Assembly: GCA_001871755.1 (NCBI GenBank)
Contig: MNXL01000077.1
Coordinates: 1-6,876, forward strand
Source of the DNA: Anaerolineae bacterium CG2_30_64_16
GTDB taxonomy: Bacteria > Chloroflexota > Anaerolineae > CG2-30-64-16
DNA length: 6,876 bases
Direction of reading: 5' to 3'
The notes under the pieces were generated by a model. The model saw nothing but the letters and a program-made list of their open reading frames with translations, was not told the DNA's origin and did no database searches. A program made the translations under genes and the position numbers. This document shows, one piece after another, positions 1 to 5,294 of this stretch (position 1 is the first letter of the stretch; the number at the start of each line of letters is the position of its first letter).

Positions 1-2
1 AT

Positions 3-647
3 TGGATGGTCACGCGCGCTGCGACCCAGATGGGCCAGGCGGCCGCCGCCGCGGTCGAGGCGTTGCACGCGGCCACCGCCGCGGCCGAGCGCGGTCAGAT
101 CTGGTCCGACTACGCAGCCTGCAGCGCATTCCGGGTCGCGGGGCTGACGCGTGCTCTACGCAGCTTGCTACGCCTGGACTCGACGCTGGGAGACGCAGTC
201 GCTGCGCGGGTCGCCGAGGTGACCGCGTGTGCGGCCCGTGAAGACGAGTGGGTGCGCGATCACCTGCCCTCCTCTGACCTGTCCGGGCCCGCGCGGGACG
301 AGGCGTCCTGGCTGGCTGAGGCCGAAACGCTGGTCCCGCGGCGTCTGCACCCTGGGCCGGTCGACGTCGCGATGGCGCTCCAGGCGCACGCGCCGGATCT
401 GCTGCCGGCCCATTGGGCGCTCAACGCCGACGCCGGCCCCGATTTCCACGATCACACAGCGCTCATGCAATACTGGACCGACGGCCGGCGGACCGTGGCC
501 GAGATCGCCGACCTGGTGGCGCTGGAGGCCGGCGGCGCGGCCGGCGATCAACGCGCGGTGTTCGACGGGGGCCTGGCGCTGCGCTATTTCAAGCTGCTGG
601 CGCAGGCGGGACTGGTGGCGTTGGACGTTCAAACGTCAGAACGGTGA
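3..647 (+). CDS. Partial CDS (5' end outside window): C-terminal part of a possible M28-like peptidase with winged-helix-like tail
   Basis: The frame is open to the left edge (a Trp codon precedes the first Met at 6), so this is probably the tail of a longer protein; an actual start at 6 cannot be excluded because only five bases lie upstream. The visible part is about 214 residues. It begins with an Ala-rich helical stretch, followed by a helical middle section. Near the end a segment reading YWTDGRRTVAEIADLV, then LRYFKLLAQAGLV, has the look of a small winged-helix domain. From memory, this 'W-x-DGRR-[ST]-x-x-E-[IV]-A ... YF-x-L-L-x-x-x-GLV' pattern occurs at the C-terminus of M28/aminopeptidase-like proteins. 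The catalytic zinc-binding part would lie outside the window, so the function is an inference. The last seven codons and the stop (645-647) fall inside a degenerate AACG-type repeat. Confidence is high that it codes and low for the family. Confidence 0.6.
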   Translation, partial: WMVTRAATQMGQAAAAAVEALHAATAAAERGQIWSDYAACSAFRVAGLTRALRSLLRLDSTLGDAVAARVAEVTACAAREDEWVRDHLPSSDLSGPARDEASWLAEAETLVPRRLHPGPVDVAMALQAHAPDLLPAHWALNADAGPDFHDHTALMQYWTDGRRTVAEIADLVALEAGGAAGDQRAVFDGGLALRYFKLLAQAGLVALDVQTSER

Positions 648-677
648 ACGTCAACCTGCAACATGTAACCCGCAACG
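621..677 (+). repeat. Degenerate 7-8 bp AACG-ending tandem repeat over the stop codon of the first gene
   Basis: Units ending in ACG follow one another: TTGGACG (621), TTCAAACG (628), TCAGAACG (636) and GTGAACG (644), then looser CAAC/AACCCGCAACG units to 677. The TGA stop of the upstream gene (645-647) lies inside the array. The same word family recurs at the end of the next gene (1543-1565). Confidence 0.55.
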
Positions 678-683
678 CATCCG

Positions 684-688
684 AAAGG
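684..688 (+). promoter_or_regulatory. Shine-Dalgarno site of the PHP gene
   Basis: AAAGG lies six bases before the ATG at 695. It supports that start over the longer open frame upstream, which would run through the preceding gene in another phase. Confidence 0.5.
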
Positions 689-694
689 CTGTTC

Positions 695-1555
695 ATGAAC
701 GAAGTTGACTTGCACACGCACACGACCGCCTCTGACGGCGCGCTGACCCCGACCGAGCTGGTGGCGCGCGCCGCAAAACTGACGCTGAAGGTGCTCGCCA
801 TCACCGACCACGATTCCACCGAAGGCGTGGCCGAGGCGCTGGTCGCGGGGCAAAGCTACGGGGTCGAGGTGATTCCGGGCGTGGAGATCAACACCGACGT
901 GCCGGGCGCGGAGGTCCATATACTCGGCTACTTTGTGGACCACACCGATCCAGCCTTGCGCGCTGAGTTGGCCCGGCTGCGCGAAGGCCGGGTGGGCCGG
1001 GCGCGGCGCATGGCCGAGGTGTTGACCGAGATGGGCGCGCCGGTCGATTTTCAGCGGATCCTGGAGATCGCCGGGGAGGGCGCGGTGGGGCGGCCGCACG
1101 TGGCCCAGGCGTTGGTGGAGGCCGGACATGTGCCGAGTCGGGAGGCGGCATTCACCAAATACATCGGCCGCGACAGCCCGGCCTACGTCAACCGGATGAA
1201 GTTCACGCCCGCCGAGGCCGTGGCCACGATTAGACAGGCCGGTGGGGTGCCGGTGCTGGCCCACCCGGTCGCCTATGATCGCTATGGCAAGATCGTGACG
1301 CCGTTCGATCTGGGTGAGGAGTTGCCGGGGCTGATCGACGTTGGCCTGCGCGGGATCGAGGTGTATTATCGCGGCTACGACGCGGTCACGATCGAGTATC
1401 TGATGAATATCGCCCGGCGTTACAAGCTGTTGACGACCGGCGGCACCGACTTTCACGCCATCCGGCCCACCGAGCCCGACCTGGGCGGGGTCTACGTGCC
1501 GATGAAGGCGGTGCGACGGCTGCGCGAGGCGTGGCAGAGCCCGTTGCAACGTTGA
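695..1555 (+). CDS. PHP-domain metal-dependent phosphoesterase (YciV/RNase AM-like family)
   Basis: This is a complete 286-residue protein of the PHP superfamily, whose members hydrolyse phosphoester bonds at a di- or trinuclear metal centre. It matches the stand-alone type related to nucleoside 3',5'-bisphosphate phosphatase / 5'-3' exoribonuclease AM. Metal-ligand motifs appear in order: DLHTHT with H7 and H9, and D14 in ASDG; ITDHD with D38 and H39; PGVEIN with E64; VHILGY with H75; GRPHVA with H135; LAHP with H190; and GGTDFH with D252 and H254. All expected PHP motifs are present, so the enzyme should be active. The length is typical for the family (about 280-290 residues). The start at 695 is chosen because the protein then begins directly at the conserved strand and an AAAGG site precedes it. 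It lies 47 bp after the previous gene. The exact substrate (pAp-type nucleotide, RNA 5' end or another phosphoester) cannot be fixed from sequence. The last codons (LQR) and the stop are inside a repeat. Confidence 0.93.
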   Translation: MNEVDLHTHTTASDGALTPTELVARAAKLTLKVLAITDHDSTEGVAEALVAGQSYGVEVIPGVEINTDVPGAEVHILGYFVDHTDPALRAELARLREGRVGRARRMAEVLTEMGAPVDFQRILEIAGEGAVGRPHVAQALVEAGHVPSREAAFTKYIGRDSPAYVNRMKFTPAEAVATIRQAGGVPVLAHPVAYDRYGKIVTPFDLGEELPGLIDVGLRGIEVYYRGYDAVTIEYLMNIARRYKLLTTGGTDFHAIRPTEPDLGGVYVPMKAVRRLREAWQSPLQR

Positions 1556-1565
1556 ACGTTCCAAC
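1543..1565 (+). repeat. Short AACGTT-type repeat over the stop codon of the PHP gene
   Basis: Three consecutive units are visible: GTTGCAAC (1543-1550), GTTGAAC (1551-1557) and GTTCCAAC (1558-1565). The TGA stop of the PHP gene (1553-1555) sits in the middle unit. The words belong to the same family as those at 621-677. Confidence 0.55.
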
Positions 1566-1599
1566 GGTGGGTTGTTCAAACTCTTTGCTGTGGCCGCCG

Positions 1600-1628
1600 T
1601 TCGACAGGCTCGTCCGAGCCGCTCACGC
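1600..1628. repeat. Dispersed 'TTCGACAGGCTC' repeat motif in the gap before ttcA
   Basis: The 108 bp gap between the PHP and TtcA genes contains TTCGACAGGCTC (1600-1611), followed by a GAGCCGCTCACG stretch. It resembles, in the opposite orientation, the GAGCTGGTCGAA core found at 3984-3995 (10 of 12 bases after reverse complementing). It is likely one copy of a repeat scattered through the genome. I see no clear promoter in this gap. Confidence 0.4.
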
Positions 1629-1663
1629 TGTAGTCTGCGACCGAGCCGCCGTTGCCCTGAACT

Positions 1664-2434
1664 ATGACCCAAGACCCAACCGCTGTCCCAGATGAGGGCC
1701 GGATACCCGACCCTGACCGCCTGGCCTTTTTCATCCTCAAAAAGGTCAACGCGGCCGTGCGCGAGTTCGACATGATCCGTGCCGGCGATCGGGTCGCGGT
1801 CGCGGTTTCGGGCGGCAAGGACAGCCTATCGCTGCTGCGCCTGCTCCAGGTGCGGCGGGAGACCGCGGCGTTCCCCTACGAATTGGCGGCCGTGCACGTG
1901 CGCGGGGATGCGGACGGGGTGACCCCACCGTATCCGCCGCTCGAGGCGTGGTTGGCGATCCAGGGGATGCCCTACCGGATTGTCGAGCCGGAGATCGTGG
2001 CCGACGAACGGTTGCCGCTCGATTGCCAGCGCTGCACATGGTTGCGACGCAAGGCGCTCTTTTTCGCGGCCGATGCGCTGGGGTGCAACGTGGTGGCCTT
2101 CGCCCATCACGCGGACGACGCGGCGCAGACCACGTTACTGAACCTGCTCTATGGTGGCAATGTGCGCACTTTAGCCCCCAGCGCCACCTATTTCGCCGGT
2201 CGGTTTCGGCTGATCCGCCCGCTGCTCTATGTGCCCGAAAGCGATCTGGCGCGTTTTGCCCGCGCCAGCGGCTTTCCGTTGCCACCGCCGTCCTGCTCGC
2301 GGGGGCAGGACTCGCGCCGGCTGCGTGTTGCGCGGATGCTGAAGCTGTTGGGCCGAGACTATCTGACCCAGGCGCGGCCGAACCTGATCCGGGCGGGGTT
2401 GGCGGGAGGGGCGGGCGCGGCCCGCGCGAAATGA
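1664..2434 (+). CDS. ttcA: TtcA-family PP-loop ATPase, putative tRNA 2-thiocytidine biosynthesis protein
   Basis: This 256-residue protein belongs to the adenine-nucleotide alpha-hydrolase (PP-loop) superfamily, TtcA branch. Characterised members activate C32 of certain tRNAs by adenylation and exchange its oxygen for sulfur, using an oxygen-sensitive [4Fe-4S] cluster held by three cysteines. Visible here are the PP-loop SGGKDS at 49-54 after a GDRVAVAV strand; a CQRC pair (C121, C124) followed by WLRRKALF; the AHHADDAAQT motif (H148, H149, D151, D152); LLNLLYGGNVRTL at 158-170; and a later single cysteine, C211, in PPPSC. C121, C124 and C211 fit the three cluster ligands. An in-frame TGA at 1658-1660, two codons upstream, rules out a longer product; the ATG at 1664 has no recognisable Shine-Dalgarno site. 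It is shorter than the roughly 310-residue E. coli enzyme, mainly at the ends. Family assignment is strong; the precise tRNA position modified is inferred. Confidence 0.88.
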   Translation: MTQDPTAVPDEGRIPDPDRLAFFILKKVNAAVREFDMIRAGDRVAVAVSGGKDSLSLLRLLQVRRETAAFPYELAAVHVRGDADGVTPPYPPLEAWLAIQGMPYRIVEPEIVADERLPLDCQRCTWLRRKALFFAADALGCNVVAFAHHADDAAQTTLLNLLYGGNVRTLAPSATYFAGRFRLIRPLLYVPESDLARFARASGFPLPPPSCSRGQDSRRLRVARMLKLLGRDYLTQARPNLIRAGLAGGAGAARAK

Positions 2435-2444
2435 AACGTATACT

Positions 2445-2468
2445 TGACAAGGTGACAAGGTGACAAGG
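2445..2468 (+). repeat. TGACAAGG octamer, three perfect tandem copies
   Basis: TGACAAGG occurs at 2445-2452, 2453-2460 and 2461-2468, starting ten bases after the TtcA stop codon. It abuts a heptamer array of unrelated sequence. The first copy happens to create a TTGACA hexamer (2444-2449), but no matching -10 element is found. Confidence 0.9.
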
Positions 2469-2471
2469 TGA

Positions 2472-2562
2472 TTTGCCCTTTGCCTCTTGCCCTTTGCTAT
2501 TTGCCCTTTGCTATTTGCTATTTGCCATTCGCCATTCGCCATTCGCCATTCGCCATTCGCAA
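2472..2562 (+). repeat. Heptamer tandem array (TTTGCCN / TTCGCCA), 13 units
   Basis: Thirteen consecutive 7 bp units fit the pattern TTYGCYN with one leading C variant. The left half is variable (TTTGCCC, TTTGCCT, CTTGCCC, TTTGCTA) and the right half homogeneous: TTTGCCA at 2521, four TTCGCCA units from 2528 to 2555, then TTCGCAA. The array ends 18 bases before the TPR gene. It has no stop codon in one forward frame, which artificially lengthens that gene's open frame. Confidence 0.92.
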
Positions 2563-2565
2563 TCC

Positions 2566-2570
2566 GGGAG
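2566..2570 (+). promoter_or_regulatory. Probable ribosome binding site of the TPR gene
   Basis: GGGAG lies ten bases before the ATG at 2581, just outside the heptamer array. It helps decide for this start over the ATG at 2473 within the repeat. Confidence 0.4.
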
Positions 2571-2580
2571 TTGTCTCACC

Positions 2581-3702
2581 ATGCAGATTGACCGACGGTA
2601 TCGCGGGCGCCGCCGTCCCTCGCCCTGGCCGATCATTGGCCTGCTGTTTCTGCTGGCCGTGGGCGTGTATCTGCTCGCGACTCGCACCCGGTTCTTCGAG
2701 AATCCCTTCAACCCGCTGCCGCCGACGCCGACCCCGACGCGCTCCGCGGTGAGCTATCTGGCTGAGGCGGAGGATGCCTATGCCGCGGGCCGGTTTGTCG
2801 ACGCCAGCGCGGCGTATGGCCGCGTTGCCGAACTGGAGCCTACCAATGATGATGCGTTCCGGCAACAGGCGTGGTTGATGCTTCTCCGCGGCCACCCGGC
2901 AGAGGCCCGGCCGTTGGCCCAGCAGGCGGTCGAGATCAATCCCGGCGCGATCAACCTGACGATCTCCGCGATGGCGCTCGACTGGGCCGGCCAGTACGAC
3001 GATGCCATCAAGATCGCGTTGCAGGCCGTCGACAAGGACCCGCTGTCCGCTGCGGCGCATGCGATGCTGGCCGAGGTGTACGCCGACAAGAATAACTGGG
3101 CGCGGGCCCTGGAAGAAGCTGAGACCGCGGTCAAGCTCGATCCGAAAAGCGCCATGGCGCAGCGCAACCTGGGGTATGTGTTGGAGCGCCAGGGCCGCTA
3201 CGACGACGCTATCGCGGCGTATGACCTGGCGGCCGTGCTCGAACCGAAGCTAGGCTACATCTACATCGGCGCGGGTAACAGCTACCTGGCGATGGGGGAC
3301 TACGACAACGCCCTGGTCCAGTTCGAGAAGGCGGCCGAGGCCAACCCCGACAGCCCGGTGGGCCTCGACGCGCTGGGACACGGCGCCGGTCTGGCCGGCG
3401 ATCCTGATCGGGCGATTTCTGTGCTTAGAAAGGCGATCGAGACCGACCCGGCCTATGGGCTTGCATACGCCCACCTGGGGCGTGTTTACTACACGCAGTT
3501 GAACTGGGAAGCAGCAATCGAGTATATCGGGAAGGCGATCGATCTGGGCGTCGAAAACGAGGAGTATTACTACGAGTTGGGGTTGGCCTACGCCTACCTC
3601 GACGATTGCAACAACGCGATCATCTGGCTGGAGAAGGCGCTGGACTTGAACCCGGATTCCCAGCCGGCGCTGCAGGGTCTGGATCGTTGCTCTCAGGGGT
3701 GA
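2581..3702 (+). CDS. Membrane-anchored TPR-repeat protein
   Basis: The protein has 373 residues. A short basic N-terminus (RRYRGRRR) leads into one hydrophobic segment at about 18-33 (IIGLLFLLAVGVYLLA), then a Pro/Thr-rich spacer (LPPTPTPTR, 46-54). The rest is about nine tetratricopeptide repeats from residue 57 to 359, each about 34 residues with the usual pattern (for example YDDAIAAYDLAAVLEP and YDNALVQFEKAAEANP). Basic residues before the segment suggest an N-in anchor with the TPR solenoid outside the membrane; this is an inference. TPR arrays bind other proteins, and no enzymatic domain is visible, so the partner and pathway are unknown. The ATG at 2581 is preferred: GGGAG at 2566-2570 precedes it, the anchor follows directly, and the 36 codons that could extend it upstream are only translated heptamer repeat. 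The gene stands alone, flanked on both sides by repeat-filled gaps. Confidence 0.9.
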   Translation: MQIDRRYRGRRRPSPWPIIGLLFLLAVGVYLLATRTRFFENPFNPLPPTPTPTRSAVSYLAEAEDAYAAGRFVDASAAYGRVAELEPTNDDAFRQQAWLMLLRGHPAEARPLAQQAVEINPGAINLTISAMALDWAGQYDDAIKIALQAVDKDPLSAAAHAMLAEVYADKNNWARALEEAETAVKLDPKSAMAQRNLGYVLERQGRYDDAIAAYDLAAVLEPKLGYIYIGAGNSYLAMGDYDNALVQFEKAAEANPDSPVGLDALGHGAGLAGDPDRAISVLRKAIETDPAYGLAYAHLGRVYYTQLNWEAAIEYIGKAIDLGVENEEYYYELGLAYAYLDDCNNAIIWLEKALDLNPDSQPALQGLDRCSQG

Positions 3703-3717
3703 TGGGGGCAGACCCGC

Positions 3718-3853
3718 TGCCTGGAAACTTCCGGCTGTCACCCTGAGCGGGTTAGCGGCACAACATCAGGCACAGGACAACGCCAGCGAAGGGTCTCTGC
3801 CTCATGCACGGGCCGAGATGCTTCACTGGTGGCTTGCCGTAACGTGCTTTGAG
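3718..3853. repeat. Palindrome-type intergenic repeat element, copy 1 (right end missing)
   Basis: Copy 1 begins TGCCTGGAAACTTCCGG and contains the left outer arm TGTCACCCTGAGCGGGTTA (3736-3754), the inner arm CGCCAGCGAAG (3781-3791) and the right inner arm CCGAGATGCTTCACTGG (3813-3829), ending at TTTGAG. The same blocks occur 148 bp further on in copy 2 (33 of 37 bases identical over the first block). The outer right arm CGCTCAGCATGACA seen in copy 2 is absent. No open frame here looks like a gene. Confidence 0.75.
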
Positions 3854-3865
3854 TCGTAGATTCAT

Positions 3866-4088
3866 TGCCTGGAAGCTCCCGGCTGTCACTCTGAGCGGGT
3901 CAACGACTCAATCTGGATAACGACATAGCGCCAGCGAAGCATGTCCTGAGGCCCCTCCTGAGTTTATCGAAGGGCAGTGTCCTGAGCTGGTCGAAGGGTG
4001 AAATCGAAGGGAGTCTCGTGGACGACCGAGATGCTTCGCTGGTCAGTCGCCGTACCGTACTTGAGCTGAAGACTCGCTCAGCATGACA
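3866..4088. repeat. Palindrome-type intergenic repeat element, copy 2 (with internal insertion)
   Basis: Copy 2 repeats the blocks of copy 1 and is an imperfect palindrome. The outer arms are TGTCACTCTGAGCG (3884-3897) and CGCTCAGCATGACA (4075-4088), complementary at 12 of 14 positions. The inner arms CCAGCGAAGCAT (3931-3942) and ATGCTTCGCTGG (4031-4042) are perfectly complementary over 12. The centre holds about 65 extra bases relative to copy 1. It looks like a small non-autonomous repeat (REP or MITE-like). I see no transposase and no clear target-site duplication. Confidence 0.75.
3944..4010. repeat. Cluster of 'CCTGAG...TCGAAGGG' units inserted in repeat copy 2
   Basis: The block contains CCTGAG followed by TCGAAGGG twice (3956-3974 and 3981-3998), plus partial units CCTGAG at 3945 and ATCGAAGGG at 4003. 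It accounts for the net length difference between the two element copies, which are offset by 148 bp on its left and 213 bp on its right. The core GAGCTGGTCGAA (3984-3995) resembles the inverted motif at 1600-1611. Confidence 0.6.
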
Positions 4089-4207
4089 ATGGGAGAGTTT
4101 CCTGCACGGGCACATCCCGCCGCACGGGATGGGGGTCTCAGCATGACATAAGGGAGTTCCTTGCCGGGCGCATCCTGCCGCGGCGGGATGGGAAACTCAG
4201 AGTGACA
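4077..4207. repeat. Tandem repeat of about 60 bp, two full units plus a partial third, each full unit with a hairpin
   Basis: Units begin CTCAGCATGACA at 4077 and 4137, and CTCAGAGTGACA at 4196, giving periods of 60 and 59 bp. Unit 1 contains CATCCCG / CGGGATG (4113-4131), a 7 bp stem with a 5-base loop. Unit 2 contains CATCCTGCCG / CGGCGGGATG (4171-4190), a 20-base near-perfect palindrome with one T:G mismatch. Stem ends are kept although the loops differ. The first unit overlaps the right outer arm of element copy 2. Confidence 0.8.
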
Positions 4208-4244
4208 GGTCAGATTTGGAATTGCTGATCGGAACCTGCGGACT

Positions 4245-4273
4245 TTGGGCGGCGTTAAGGCCTGTGGTATAAT
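4245..4273 (+). promoter_or_regulatory. Putative promoter of the SH3b lipoprotein gene
   Basis: A perfect TATAAT hexamer at 4268-4273 is preceded by TGG, giving an extended -10 (TGGTATAAT). With a 17-base spacer the -35 position reads TTGGGC (4245-4250), a weak match, which is common when an extended -10 is present. Transcription would begin near 4280, about 87 bases before the start codon. It lies just outside the repeat block and points toward the gene. Confidence 0.6.
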
Positions 4274-4281
4274 CGGGCTGT

Positions 4282-4303
4282 TTGGCGCCCGACCGGGCGC
4301 CAA
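4282..4303 (+). promoter_or_regulatory. Hairpin at the predicted 5' end of the lipoprotein mRNA
   Basis: TTGGCGCCC (4282-4290) and GGGCGCCAA (4295-4303) pair perfectly over 9 bp around a GACC loop. The hairpin starts within a few bases of the expected transcription start. It could stabilise the 5' end of the mRNA or act as an operator palindrome. No run of T follows, so a terminator is unlikely. Confidence 0.5.
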
Positions 4304-4353
4304 GTCCTTGTTCTGACGTGACTGTTCAGGCTGATTCACTATAGCTCTCAAAG

Positions 4354-4359
4354 AGGTGA
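4354..4359 (+). promoter_or_regulatory. Strong Shine-Dalgarno site of the lipoprotein gene
   Basis: AGGTGA, within AAAGAGGTGAA, lies seven bases before the ATG at 4367. It is the best ribosome binding site in the window. Confidence 0.75.
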
Positions 4360-4366
4360 ACATCTG

Positions 4367-5278
4367 ATGCGAAGGAATACAGTTTTGCTGGCAGCACTGG
4401 CCCTGGTGCTGGCGCTCAGCGCCGCGTGTGTGGCGCCTGTGGCCACCCCGGCCCCGCCCACCAAGACGCCCAAACCGACCTTTACGCCGACCCCGGCCTG
4501 GACCCCGACCACCCAGGTCTTCCCCACGGCCACCCCGGTCCCGCCGACGGCCACCCCCGAGGCCACGGCCACACCGGCGCCCACCGAGGTCCCGCCCACG
4601 GCGACCCCCATCCCGGCCCCGCGGCTGACGGCCAACCAAACCGTCAACGTGCGCCGCGGCCCGGGCACCAACTACGCGGTGATCGGCTCGTTGTCTGGGG
4701 GGCAATCCGCCGAAGTGACGGGTAAGAATCCGGCCGGGAACTGGTGGCAGTTCGACTACAGCGGCCAGATGGGCTGGGTGATCGGCGACCTGGTGACCCT
4801 GAGCGGCGACACCGGCAGCATCCAGGTGGCGCAGAACATCCCCGCGCCGCCGCCGCCGTCGCCCACCCCGCGGCCGCAGCCCACAGCCGTCCCGCAGCCG
4901 ACTGCGGTGCCGAAGCCGCGGTATGAGTTCAACATCGCTGTCGTGGGGAGGTGCGACCGCCAGCCGGCCGGCAACTGGTTCGAGGGGACCGTCTATAAGG
5001 GTGGACAACCGGCGAACGGCTATCGCGTGGTGTTCAGCTACGCGCCCGACGGACCCTGGGTCACGCAACCCCAAATCAGCGGCCCGCATGCCGGCTACTT
5101 GAACTGGAATGCCGGCTATTACAGCCACATTATCAACGCGACCAACCCCAAGGCTGGTGACTGGTACGTCTGGATCGTGGACCCTAACGGCGCGCGCATC
5201 TCCGAGCTGGCTAAGTGGCACTCCACTGGCCCCGGCGAGGGGTGCAACCAGGCCGTAGTGGACTTCGACAGCCGCTGA
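4367..5278 (+). CDS. Secreted lipoprotein with Thr/Pro-rich linker, SH3b domain and unrecognised C-terminal domain
   Basis: The protein has 303 residues. An N-terminal signal peptide (MRRN, then a hydrophobic core 5-19) ends in a lipobox LSAAC, so C21 should be lipidated and the protein held on the outer face of the cytoplasmic membrane. Residues 24-85 are a Thr/Pro/Ala-rich flexible linker made of TATP-like words. Residues about 86-146 form a bacterial SH3 domain: TVNVRRGPGTNYAVIGSL, then GNWWQF and GWVIGDLVTL. Such domains often bind cell-wall or surface ligands. A second Pro-rich linker (158-184) leads to a C-terminal domain (about 186-303) rich in aromatic residues and predicted strands, with two cysteines (C196, C293) that could form a disulfide. 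I do not recognise that domain. The start is fixed by the AGGTGA site and the signal peptide. It is likely a single-gene unit, with its own promoter and a hairpin after the stop. No catalytic motif is seen, so a binding or structural surface role is inferred. Confidence 0.9.
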   Translation: MRRNTVLLAALALVLALSAACVAPVATPAPPTKTPKPTFTPTPAWTPTTQVFPTATPVPPTATPEATATPAPTEVPPTATPIPAPRLTANQTVNVRRGPGTNYAVIGSLSGGQSAEVTGKNPAGNWWQFDYSGQMGWVIGDLVTLSGDTGSIQVAQNIPAPPPPSPTPRPQPTAVPQPTAVPKPRYEFNIAVVGRCDRQPAGNWFEGTVYKGGQPANGYRVVFSYAPDGPWVTQPQISGPHAGYLNWNAGYYSHIINATNPKAGDWYVWIVDPNGARISELAKWHSTGPGEGCNQAVVDFDSR

Positions 5279-5294
5279 GAGATCCGTAATCCTG

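Noticed and set aside
629..1672. 347-codon minus-strand open frame opposite the PHP gene
   Set aside because: It has no recognisable motif and a His/Arg/Gln-rich composition; it is the antisense shadow of a gene with a full set of PHP motifs.
2444..2472. Possible promoter with TTGACA at 2444-2449
   Set aside because: The hexamer arises from the TGACAAGG repeat and no -10-like sequence lies at 16-18 bases downstream.
2472..2562. CRISPR array
   Set aside because: The units are 7 bp direct repeats with no spacers; the 8 bp arrays at 6606-6797 are likewise gapless. No cas gene is present.
3712..3752. Intrinsic terminator for the TPR gene (ACCCGCT / AGCGGGT)
   Set aside because: The stem is only 7 bp with a 27-base loop and no T-run, and it overlaps the start of repeat copy 1, so chance pairing is likely.
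3900..4115. 71-codon minus-strand open frame in the gap before the lipoprotein gene
   Set aside because: It is made entirely of the palindromic and TCGAAGGG repeats and has no independent sign of coding.
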